The position numbers were made by a program, and so were the translations under genes. Below the pieces are notes generated by a model. That model searched no databases and was not told the DNA's origin. It was given only the letters and a program-made list of their open reading frames with translations. Positions 26,174 to 38,350 of a DNA stretch of 64,000 nucleotides are shown one piece after another. Every line of letters starts with the position of its first letter. Position 1 is the stretch's first letter. The stretch comes from Chrysomallon squamiferum (taxonomy: Eukaryota > Mollusca > Gastropoda > Neomphalida > Peltospiridae), in assembly GCA_012295275.1 (NCBI GenBank), contig CM022674.1, forward strand, positions 9,572,260 to 9,636,259, read 5' to 3'.

Positions 26174-27744
26174 GTCTGTACATGCACAGACTGATATTTT
26201 TTCTTTTCCAAGTTGATAGTAATGTCATTATTATTACTTGTCATACATCTGCTAATTAAACATTACAACGACCTACTTGCTAATCATCAAGGCTTATTAA
26301 CACTAAACAACTTAAAATGGAATAAGCAGATCTGATTCTTATAATTTTGCTGCAACCCGTATTTTCTTCAAAACAGATACAAAATTTGATTTAAAAGAAA
26401 GAATAAACATTTGAAGAAAATAAGCAAATCAGTTTGTACTGAAAGAAACTGTAATTAATTAATTTTTATCCATGAAATTAAAACCAAATATATTAAATTA
26501 TTATAATGATATTTTAAATACTGTCTCAAATAGAACACATGTATTTAATTGGATCTGAGATTTGTTGATTATTTGAATTGAATTATTAATAGGAGACACC
26601 TTTTAAAAAAATTAAATCGTTGTTATTCTAAATAATTTGCTTTCTAGACTTGAATTATGCTTTTCTAATTTTTACAATTTATTTCTACCTATTTGGTGCA
26701 TTGCAAAAGAACAGAGATTATATTATTTGTGATAATAGTTACTGTCTCTTAAGGTTTTTCAGTGTTTTCGAATTCCTCTCTGCAATAACATTTACCCTAT
26801 AAAGAACAGCATCATCTATCTAATTATTACATTTCCTATAGAAGAAAACCAATTGTCTAATCTCAGATCTCTTTACTGGGAGATGACACGCTATTCAGTC
26901 TTTTAAAAATTAGTTTTAAAACGTGAACAAGTTCTGCAGACTATAAACGGTCTGCTCTCTATTTACTAACATAATTATCTGAGTCTTTTCCTTCCCCTGA
27001 GCTAGTCGACACGTACATTTAGGAATAATGTTAGCACGTAAACCTTGTTTGGTTCTGACTAGCAAATGTAAACAGCAACATGGGAAAACCGTGCCTCAAA
27101 GCTGTAGCTAACAATTAACTATTGTATTATTCAATACAAAATTGAGCATCACAAATAATCAAATTCACTGAAAATCAGTTACGATACCAGCAAAATTAGA
27201 ATTTCAAACATCTGCGTAAATCGGCAGATATCTACAAGGAGTTCTGCGTCTCGCAGCACATTAGGACTGTAGCACATTTTGATTTAATGGAAGGAAGAAA
27301 CAACAAAATTTCAGAAGAACCTTATTTCACGACATAGTTAATCATCTAAAGTCCAGGATTACGATAATCATTAACCAGCAACCGAATGATCATTGCAAGT
27401 GTGGACATAGGACAACTTTATAAATATTTAAAAACAAAGCAGTTTTCTCTTTCGATTATGAAATTTATCTAGCATGCATTGGTATTGAAATATAAATAGA
27501 ACAATAAATGTTCACTCTTATTTTTTTCTTGAAATTGTAATTTTGTAACAGTCTATTTCTAACTCATAATTTCTCATTTATCTGCTTGGAACATATTGGT
27601 GTTTGCTCTGAACGACATTCAGATGGAAATGAAATGTCTTATTTTATTTAGAAAAAAAAAAAGAAAAAAGCTTGCTTTAAACGGAAATTGGATATTTGAA
27701 AATAAATAATATGTATTTTCTTTCTTTATTTTTATTATAAAAAC

Positions 27745-27779
<35 letters not shown>

Positions 27780-28778
27780 ATACAAAAATCAAATCAAATA
27801 AAAGTAAATAAATAAATAAAGCTAGTTTATCAGATCGTAGTGGCTTTCATTTTATTTCATACTGAGTCATTAACAAGAACAAAATGTTGAAGTCGGATAT
27901 TACTATGTTTGATAAGATTGCATTCTTCTGCCAGACATTGGTAAATTTGACTGTCGATTGATTTGTCCACTCATTTTCTCTAACATGTTTTTTACATAAT
28001 TATATACAGAACTTTATAACATAATAGATGAACAACAAAAGAGCTCGGAAACAGCTCATTAATTCACTGAGTTTGATCACAACTGAATTTGTTCAGATTT
28101 TCAGTCAGCTGCATCTACTGACGTTTTCTGCAGCCAGCACCTCTGTCTTAATTCTTATGTACACTTTGTGTTTTTAATATTGTCCACTTTATTATGATTA
28201 TTATTAAAGATTTAGAAAACTAAGTGAAAATCTGAATTCATTTCAGTTCTTATATCATGAATATACGTATACAAGTTCGCTAAACATATAATCAACATAT
28301 CTTAGTTTAGCTAGAATGAGGTAATTCTGGTTTTCATATTTGTTAGTGGAAATAGCTGTATTACAGACACAAAAAGATATCTCGAATAAGTTCAATAAAG
28401 ACGACAACTATTTTAATCACAGCGATGCTTTGACAATTAGAAGACACTTATGAACATAGTTAACAATTTATTGGACGCTCTATACTTTTGGTTTCGCTGT
28501 GAGAATTTATTAGTGAAAAGTAGGACCTGTTGTCTGTGATCATTAGACATCTCCAAAAACCACTTCAGTACTGGTAATCGGAAAAGTGCCCATTGCATCA
28601 GTCTTATGTTGTCAGTGGGAATAGAACTATAATTAAAAAGGACAAAGCTATTGTGTGTGAATCTTTTTTATAGTGCTTTCGTTATGTAGGGCAGATTACA
28701 TCGGATATTTATAGCAGATTATAAAGAGTCGGCTTAGTCATTAATCAGACAAATGTGCAGCATGCATTCAGTTCAGTA

Positions 28779-28780
<2 letters not shown>

Positions 28781-28814
<34 letters not shown>
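28781..28814. repeat. (AC)n microsatellite
   Basis: About 17 AC units. Confidence 0.93.
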
Positions 28815-28818
<4 letters not shown>

Positions 28819-30614
28819 GAGACACAAAATTGATATACTTTCCTTTTTTAAATTTTCCTGAAGATATCCAAAGGCATTCGGTGAAAAAGAATCTCAAAAC
28901 TGAGAGATAAGTTGACCCGTTTTTGTACAGATACAGGAAGTGAAAACAAGTGATGAAAGCAGAAGTGCTACTGTTCACATCTCTAATGTTCTCTCTGAAG
29001 CAATAATGACTAGTAGAGGAAATGAATAACAAAACTAAATAAAACAAAAAATAAATTTAAAAAAAACACTCAAGTAAAATGTGATGAAAAAAGAAAGAAA
29101 TTAAACTAGACCTGCATGAGTCATCGCGCACACGAAGTACAAAGAAGCGACTGTAGTAATACTGCTGTAAGAGCAATTTTGTGGAAGTGGACAGATAGTT
29201 ATGATCATGAGCCATGATTAAGCCTCCATTTTAGGGTATGGTAATAAGTATGCAGGGTAACTGACCAATACACCAAACGGTTATGATCCACTGAAAACCA
29301 AAATAATTTACCAGATCTGCATATTTATCATTTATTTTAAAATTCAGGTGAGAGGCATGTTTTATTTATCTCATGTTATACTTTTACATTATATATTATA
29401 TATTCTATATTATACATTTAAAAAGCAGTCTGTCTGAAAAAGGATTTGGGTGTTAGTGCACACATCTTACAGTGTTTGTTACCGATATTAGTTTGTCAAA
29501 TTGAGAAAAAAATTCTAGTTTTATTCATTTTTTTTAATTTTTTTTTTTTTTTTATTTTTTTTTATTTTTTTTAGAAAGAGCTATAATAAGATAATGAATT
29601 AATAATAATAATAATAATAATAATTAAATAAGTATGACAAAATCGTTTACTTACCAACTACGCCCTTTTAAAAATTATCTTAACCTGCTCTTAATATATG
29701 CAAAAACGGTAACACACAAAATGTGCTTACTGTTTCAGCATACGAGATTTTAATCTGCAGGTGGAATATCAAATTGTTTAGTAATGTAAACTACAGCATT
29801 GAAAGTAATTACACCCAGCTAATAACACAAATAAGCATGAATTCACCTGCTGATATTTGTTCTGCTGTGTTTACCTAAGAAAACAAAATTGAGGTTATCA
29901 GCTTTGGATCCTGTAAGTTGATAATCGTAATCGATTTACAGATTGTTACAGAAAATCTGTTATAACGGACTATTGTTATCGTGTCATATGAAAATATAAA
30001 ATATTAAAAATTAAAAGAGAATTCATGATAAGAAGAAGAAGAAGAAGAAGAAGAAGAAAAACAAGAATTATAACAACAACAAAAAAATAATAATAATAAA
30101 AACTTAAAAGAAAAAAAATTCGGATATTTAAATTGATCTAACTATCAAGTAATTTTATTAATGTTATCCACATTTTTCAACTTAGCCTTATTTGAAATGT
30201 TTGGAGCGGGATTTTTTTTGTTTTGTATTTCTGTCATTGTTGTTTTTGCTTTGGATTTTTTCTGACATTTTACTATTAGCTGTATGTTTTGCCTATCAAG
30301 CAATAATGTATTTTCGCATTTTCTTTCTTTAAACGGTTTTAATATTATTATTTGTTTCATTTTTTGATATGTCAGTTCATTTTTTTGATATGTCAGTTCT
30401 ATTCAGGAATAATTATTTCGCATAGACCTTCTTATATCTTGATTTATTTATATCTTTTTCTGTTTCATTGTCTTTTAGTGAACTTTATTACTATCTATAC
30501 CAGATTAGGTGATTTTCTATCAGGTGTTTATGATTTAATCTCTGTTTTCACAGGTTTTTTTTATCCTTATAGACATTTCTGGCGAATACATTTTCTTGTG
30601 TATGACGGCGACCA

Positions 30615-30616
<2 letters not shown>

Positions 30617-30662
<46 letters not shown>
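30617..30662. repeat. (ATT)n microsatellite
   Basis: About 15 ATT units without interruption. Confidence 0.95.
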
Positions 30663-30663
<1 letters not shown>

Positions 30664-32237
30664 TAACTGTTTTAGAGTTGTTATCTCATTTAATAGAATA
30701 AAAAAAAAATGACTCTTTATTTTCTTGTTTTTCATCAAAAGAAAAACATTCAAATGAAAATTTCAGTAGATTTACAATATTGTACTCTTATTTTTCCTTC
30801 CTTGTATTATTTTTACTCTCTTCCGCTGCTAACTCTAATTACCACGATAGAAGTGTAGTGAAAACAAAGCGGCTTTATACAACAAAGTAATTCGATTCTC
30901 ATCTAGACCTTGTCTGAGTTTCCCAAGTGCCATTCGCAGCCTCTAACTAGATACGTCAAATGAATGTTCGTGACAGATCGTCCTTTTAAATATCCTTACA
31001 CTTTTTATTTTTTTACATCCACAACAAGACAGTCCTTTGAAGACGTATGAAGATTTCACAGAATATATAGTACAGTTCCTTAACTATTACTCGTTTTAGA
31101 CATTCTCTGTGAAAAGAAAGGACACTATTTATAATTGGAATATAATTTCAAAATTCAAGCTTTTGGAAAAGTAGTAATTCGGTGTCAAAAAATGCCAAAG
31201 GTAAAATAGCCAGACGAATGTGGAGAAATTTTAATTATGATAAATACTTTCAGTTAATCCTACGTCTCAAAGTAACATACGACTGATAAACAGAAATAAC
31301 GCAAGATGGGAAAACAAATTAATAATACGAGAAGTGGATCTTCTCAAACCTAGTGTTTCACCTTCAGATGAGATGAGAAAATACAGATCTAAAAAAGTTT
31401 CTTCAGTTTTATAAACAGCAATCGATCCAATTAAATTAAACCAATTCTGTTAATAAAATCTGATGGTTATTAGCGATTACTTTTTCTCTCGAGTTATTTC
31501 AATAAAACAGTTTCAAGTACTTCCTTAGGTTCGAACAAATTAACCCGTGGAATCTATCAAATACAGACACCACGAAGCTTTAGAATTGTAATTCACAAGA
31601 GCAGAGCAAATTTTTATGTATTGCAAGAGGAAATTAAAGTGATTAAAGTGATTAGGGTGAAGTAGACTCTGAAATGACTATTTGACGTGGTAAAAGCCGT
31701 GATTTCCGGCTGGTTTATATGAAAATACTAACATGCTTATTTTTAGTTCAAATCCTGCTTCCCAAGTTAACTGGGTAAATCTTTTTCAGTTCCTAAAAAA
31801 CAACATACAACTCGTTGTAAACTAGCTGGTATTTTCGAATTAGGGCCATTTCTTCGTGTTTTGCTTCTTACTTTTTTTTGTATATTTAATAATAATTATT
31901 GTTAAACTGATAATTAAAGTTAAGAAACGTAGAGCTAAATAAGATTTTTTTTTTTTTAAATTACTAAAAAGGCCACGTTCTTTAATCGAAGAAAAACACA
32001 CACACACACACACACACTCACACTTAATGAAGAAAATATGTTTTAGATAATAACAAGAATAATTATAAATAAATAAGGTAAACGAATAAAATAAAATTAT
32101 GTAAGAATAAGCTAATCAGTTTAAGAATGTATATAAACAAAATAAAATACGTGTTACTATCTGAACTAAGTATCGTATACAAACTAAAGGAAAAATAATA
32201 ACTAGAATACCATAACTGCCGAGTTTAATAATAATAA

Positions 32238-32335
32238 TATTCTTTTTGAGAATGCCAATACAGCACAACTCCCTTCTAATAATATTTATTATTATTAGAA
32301 GGGAGTTGTGCTGTATTGGCATTCTCAAAAAGAAT
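32238..32335. repeat. Perfect 46-bp inverted repeat, short loop
   Basis: The left arm begins ATTCTTTTTGAGAATGCCAA at 32,239. It runs through a non-repetitive 30-base middle (AATACAGCACAACTCCCTTC) to the loop near 32,284-32,290, and the right arm to 32,335 is its exact reverse complement. The arm is about 45-46 bp and the loop 5-7 bases, with no mismatch seen. Transcribed, it would fold into a long perfect hairpin. It could be a fold-back element, a hairpin-RNA locus, a recent palindromic duplication or an assembly artefact. Confidence 0.85.
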
Positions 32336-33147
32336 GTTGTACCCCTGTACCATCGGGTGATTGCTGCATGTGCAGGGGTTTTGTAAAGTACATTACAAGC
32401 GTACGAACTAAATGTGAAACATCTTTCAATATAAGTTTTGGGGTTTTTTTTATGTAAGTTTATAAGAGCTGTCACATCGCGATAAAAAAGCTTAGTATTT
32501 CATATAGTTTATATGTTTGTTTATCAAGTTAATTAATGTCTGTTAGTGAATGTATACATATTTGAATTTGTAAGTTTATTTCCAGACCATTGTTGTTGTT
32601 TTTTGTTTACTATTTTATGTTTTATTATTATTATTATTATTTTTATTATTATTATTATTATTAATTTTATTTTTTTACGCGAATTAGTCATTGTTTTTCA
32701 TTTATATAAATAAACACATATACGAGCAAAAACACTAACCAACAGACATAAACAAACCCCGCATGCAACTCAACACACACACACATCATCATCTTTCATT
32801 TCTATTTACTTTTAAAGTATGTAATTTAAGCAAGTTTCCAGTTCTAGAGAAACGTTATCAGCACTTTATATTTTCGTTGCAGTTTACGAGGGTCTAAAAT
32901 ACATACATTACATTAACCAAAGCGTCAGGAATAGTAAAGGCAAACACATATACTTCAGGAGATGTCTGAAATGCATTTCAGACAAGAAAAAATCATTTAC
33001 AATATGTTCTTTCTGTTTTTGCAATATCCTGTTTCTCATAGAACCGGCTATAACTAACCGACAAAGACCAAAGATGCTCCATAAAAAATACAAAAAAAGA
33101 AAAAAGAACAAAAACAAAACAAAGGCAGATAAATAAATAAAAGTTAA

Positions 33148-33149
<2 letters not shown>

Positions 33150-33190
<41 letters not shown>
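33150..33190. repeat. (AAT)n microsatellite
   Basis: About 13 AAT units. Confidence 0.93.
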
Positions 33191-33195
<5 letters not shown>

Positions 33196-34468
33196 AAAGA
33201 ACAAAAATAATAAGAAGAAAAAAAGAAGAAGAAGAGAAGAAGAAAAAATAACTAGTTAGAAATTAACAAAAATGCCTTAAGGTTAAAGATACGAAAACAG
33301 AAACTATTCTCTTCATCTTTTTTTTTTTATTTTTTTTTTTTTTTTCCAGATTTCTAATTCATTATCTTGTCACCTGTAACTATTTCAATATGAAAGTTTA
33401 ACCCTGCTGACTGGTAAATGATAAAAACCAGTATACCAGATAATGACCTAAATAATCCATTAAAATTGCCGATGAGAACAATTAAGAAAAGCTCATTGAT
33501 ACTTGATAATTAGATAAATTAAAATATTCGAATAAATTTACCAAATAAGACAAAAAGAGAAATATTGTGATCGGCGATAGTCTTTAAAATAATCTTCTGA
33601 ACGTGTCATTTAAAAGTTGAGTCTATTCTTTCTAACAGAGAAACTAGTTTGTTTGAAAGACCTGACTAATGATAAACTGTTGGCTGGCGTAATAGTTCGC
33701 ATGTTTCATCGCGACTCAAATTGTTTGCTGGTTTTATTTCAATAAAAGAAAGTAAGAACTTAAAAATTATAGAATACTTAGCTGTCTATCAGTAAATTTT
33801 GATGAAATATATTTTTGAATAAAGATGGTAATCTTTAAGACGTGATTTGCATATTCAAATAAAAAAGCTTTTTTTTACTTTGTTATAATTTGTTTTATTG
33901 GTGTCCGAACAAAATTAAACTGTAATACCAAACGTACAGTTTTTTGGGGTGTAAGTTGAAGCAGATTTTTGTTTTTACATCTTATCGTTTAGCATCATTA
34001 ACGTTGTTTATTTTAAATCAAGGGAGAAAATAGAAGCAGTTTTGAAAAAGCACACGTATTTTTCATATATACTAAATGCTTAAAAATAAATTAATAACGG
34101 TTAATGAGTCATCATCATCATTTATAAATAACACAATTTGTTTATTACAAATAATAAATAAGATGATATTGGAAATAAATAATAATCTGCTACTTTATTC
34201 CTTTTATTTATTGTCTTCATTGATTTAGTTTTGGTTATAAGAATAAAGTTTGTTTGTTTATTTATTTTTTTAAATCATTATTTAAAAAAAAAAAAAAAAA
34301 AAACCCCGAAACAGCCCAAACTACTGCATAAAAAAACACCCCAGCTTTTTTTTTTCTTTTTTTTTTTCTCTCTCTTTCTTTATTATTATAATAATTATTT
34401 TGTTAAATTAAATTTTGTTCTTTATCTTATAAAGTTTTAAATATTTCTGATTAAAGTTTTCTGCTGCA

Positions 34469-37400
34469 ATGAATTATGAACAAGGATGTGGATGTGTAAT
34501 TCTGGAAGCTGTAAATTCAGATAAAGGTGACAATGAGTACAGTGACAGTGATGTTATCAAGCTGCAGCATTCTTACCCTGTAAGAAAAATATGATGTCAA
34601 ATCCTTTCTTTAGTATTTTTATTACTTTAATACATTTTTATTTTGTGTTTTTAAAACTGACTATTTTATATTATTTTTGTTTTATATAAAATATATATTT
34701 TGTCCAGAAGTAAATGAGAGTAAACAAATGGATTTCATTCTCATGCTAGTGAAGCTGAGAGTAATTTATATATTGCTCTAGTCTTCAAATGAGCTATTAA
34801 TAATAATAATAACAATAACAAAAATCTGGGCCAGTACATTGTAATGGCTAATTAAGTAAGAAAACTCATATTTAGTTAGTTTCATTTCATACAATTTTCA
34901 TTTAATTCACATAAATATTTCTTTTAGTTGAAAATCATTATTCCCCAGCATGCCAGTGAAAGCCAGTGTAAATGGATTTATCCAGTGACATTTGGAGGGG
35001 GTCTTGTGGGTGGAGACCAGATTAATCTCGAAGTTATTATTGGTCATAATTGTTGTGGGCTTGTCACAAGTACAGAGTCGCTGAGGGTAAAAAAATAAAT
35101 TGTTACTTTGAAACGTCATTTGAAATAAATAATTTTTTAAAATTTCAAATATTTATGATTATTTTTAATTAAATTTTTGTATTATTTAACAATAATAATA
35201 ATCATATTTTGTTGTAAATATGTCAACTGCATGTTTCATTTCTATTTTATTTTTGTTTAATATTTATTTATTTATTTATTTATTATGTAATTTATTTCAT
35301 GCAGTTATTCTAAAACGCTGTTTATTTTTAACATTTCTTAATATTTGAATTAAATCATTTTCCCATTTTAGCCTGACAATGATTAAAATTTTCTCCTATA
35401 TAGCAGTTATCTTTTCCTTGGGAAAGATGAGATTTTCAAGAATGCCTTCCTTTTTGCATGCTAACTGGAATAATCAATATAATACATTAAAAATTAAAAT
35501 ACTCTTTATATTTAATTCCATACTCAATATAGTATGATTAATATAAGCTGTGTTAGTAATTCTCTGAATATTTTCACAGATATATGAATGTGATGACAAG
35601 GTGACTTCAAGGCAGGTTGTAGAATACACTGTTGGAACCAACAGTCTACTTTGTGTTATTGCTGACCCTGTTGTGTGTTTCCAGCGTTCTTCTTTCATCC
35701 AGGAACAAGTGAGATCAGCTGTTCTAAAGTTTTTGCATGAGAAACTAATTATTTTAAACATTACTTGTAAACTGTTCAGTATGTCAGTAATAACATAATT
35801 TTTGTAATTAGCCAGCAAATTTACATTTCATTTATCTTCACAATGTGGTTTGTAAAAATTGAAATAAAAAAACATTTCTTAGAATTTCGCTGTGATTTGT
35901 TCTCTTGACATTAAAATATCACTGGTCACAGGTCATTTTTGACTTTTCAAATTAAACATGTTTTATTATTTTTATAACCAATGTAACTAAGATTTTGTTT
36001 ATTTTAAATCAAGGGAGATAAGAAGGCAGGAAGTTACTTTTCTTTTTCAAACATTTACATCAGTTTTGTCTATTTGTCTAAATTAAGAAATAAAATGTTA
36101 TAGTTCTCATCAACATTTAAAAATAAAAATACAGTATCTGATTTGAATTTATGAACCACATCTAGAATACTACCATTGAACCATTGTAGAATATGAACAT
36201 TCTGGTATTACAGACACTATGATATACTTGATTTTGTAGGTTATAAAAATGTCTGCTCAAAGTAACTTAGTTTTCCTGGACTGGGTTGTTGGAGGAAGAG
36301 TTTCTCTTAATGAACTCTGGACATTTCACAAGTTGAGTTTTAAAAACATTTTAAAATGTTCTATTTTTTATTTTAAACAAGTCCTTAATGTTTCTGTAGA
36401 TGTGTGTGTCTTTTAAAATTAGTATCTTTCAGATGGTGTCATTCTACAGAGGCATTTAATTCTAAAATGAAAGAATAATTCAGGTCAGTTGTTTAATTTC
36501 ACTAGAACATGCAGTATATCATGATTTATTACAAAAATTCTAACCTTAAAGACAGCAAGCAATAAATAATGGTCTGTAACATTAAATTCAGACATTTATA
36601 ATATATTTAAAGCATAAAAACTACATATTTATTTTAGCTACAGCACCAAGTTCTCAGTGTATATTGATGATAAATTAGTACTGAAGGAATCTAATCAGCT
36701 CAAAGATACACCTTTTCAAAGAGTGGCTGAATCACTGGCTTGTTTTCCGGTAAATGTTACCTTAGTCCTTGTCATCTTTTAAGTTGGTATCTCATACAGT
36801 TGCAATATTTTTTTCATATACATTAAATTCAGTCATTTTTTTTGTATTAATATTATTTCTGTTCAACAGTTTTATTAGTACACACTAGGTCTTATGTGTA
36901 ATTTAGTATTAGACTATTAATATAGAGATTTATCTGTTTGAAATCTAAATTAGGAGAAAATTAAGTAACTAATTAAAAATATATATATAGATTTATATGT
37001 GGTGTTTTTCATCTTTTATACAGGTTGTTGGTTTTGGAATTGTATTGGGTCAACATTTACAACATTTAATAATGCATCTTCAGCAGCTGTTTGGAAAACC
37101 ATACAAGATTGGTAAAAAAAAAAATTCTTTAACATCACTGTAATATCATGTTGATTTACAAAAAATCCTGATGATTTATAAGTTCAATTTTTAAAAATAT
37201 TTATTCTTGGTTTATTTATTGGAAGTGTCATTTTTCATTATTTTTATTTTAGGTGAAATGGTGAGTACAGAAACAATCTGTACTTTTAGTCCATTATCTT
37301 ACACCGTGAACAGTAACAAAATCTCTGGTTGTTACATTCGCTTTGTCACAGGCTCTACTAACCAGGTGAGCTAAAACTTGCATTATTATTCTGAAAACTA

Positions 37401-37725
37401 TTTATAGCAGTTCCTATTAAAGGTAAACGGATTTCATTTTATATGAACATACATGTATATACACACATACATAAATATAAATACATCACACAAACACATA
37501 TACATATTCATACACACACACATATATATATAAACATATATATATATGCATACATATATATATATATATATATATATACCAAATAATCTTTTTTTATACC
37601 TATCTATAAATATTCTGTTTAGAAAATTAATATTTGTTTAACATATTTTTCAGGCCTACAATCTTGCCAAACAGATGTTTCAACCACTAAGTGATGTGTT
37701 GGGTGGTGAAATTTTTAACAGATGA
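34469..37725 (+). CDS. ureD: Urease accessory protein UreD (UreH)
   Basis: Protein of 291 aa in eight coding exons: 34,469-34,579, 34,928-35,086, 35,580-35,708, 36,240-36,331, 36,638-36,749, 37,024-37,111, 37,253-37,365 and 37,654-37,725. All introns are GT..AG and every phase matches. The family is UreD, the scaffold that with UreF and UreG loads nickel into apo-urease. Signatures are FGGGLVGGD at about 59-67, the STESLRKIYE segment at about 85-93, DPVVCFQ at about 119-125, FLDWVVGGR at about 145-153 and ELWTF just after. Length matches the usual 260-300 aa. An in-frame TGA 21 nt before the ATG supports the start. The gene shares the AT-rich intron style of its neighbours, so it is resident in the animal genome and not contamination. 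No urease, UreF or UreG gene is in the window. It converges on the NACHT-TPR gene, 625 bp from its stop. Confidence 0.9.
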
Positions 37726-38350
37726 CTGTTTAGTGATTCTCTTGATGCCATTTTCCTTATTTTTTGATTCACTTTAATTTCCAAAACATGAAAGTAAAAT
37801 TTTCGTATAATAATGTGAAAAAAGACTTCAGCCGTTTTAATACATTTACAAGAATTTACTGAAAGTGCTTGCAACAGGTTAAAATATCACATATTTCACT
37901 ATTATTAGTAAAGCTGTTTTGTCCATAAATTCTTTTTTCCACTTAATAAAAAAAAAGAAAAAAAGAAATAGGAATAATGTAGTTAATAAACATACTGTAA
38001 CAATGTTTATTTGAATTAATTTATTAACTCTTTGATACTGTTTAATTAGTTATAAATTGTGTATCATATTTATATAGGCACACAAACATATACTATTACA
38101 ATGCTAAATCAAGACACTAAAATCAAATCTATATTTCTGATTCCTTCAAAACCAGAATGAAAATCAAGACATTTAACAAAAAGATGTTACTCTATAACAA
38201 ATCTGGTAATTTTAACAATATACCAGTAAATTTAAATATACAAGTTTTTAATAAGGATGTTAATAAAGCATAAAAACAATGATTTAATTCGTGCAGTGTA
38301 CATCATTACAAAAGATAAGGATCTGTTCTGTAATGTGTTAAGTCTCTGAG
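37726..38350. other. Convergent 3' intergenic region
   Basis: The 625 bp between the stops of ureD (plus) and the NACHT-TPR gene (minus). It should hold both 3' untranslated regions. AATAAA occurs on the plus strand at 37,945 and on the minus strand near 38,006-38,011, so the two transcripts may come within about 50-100 bp of each other or overlap. No coding frame of interest. Confidence 0.6.
37945..37950 (+). terminator. Polyadenylation signal for ureD
   Basis: AATAAA about 220 bp after the stop codon, inside an A-rich stretch. It is the first canonical signal downstream. The assignment is positional only. Confidence 0.4.

Noticed and set aside
31640-31800. tRNA-derived SINE or tRNA gene suggested by AGTTCAAATCCTG (B-box-like)
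   Set aside because: No convincing A box or cloverleaf and no clear tail or flanking duplication; the match is too short.
35474-35818. 114-codon minus-strand frame
   Set aside because: Antisense shadow of ureD exon 3.
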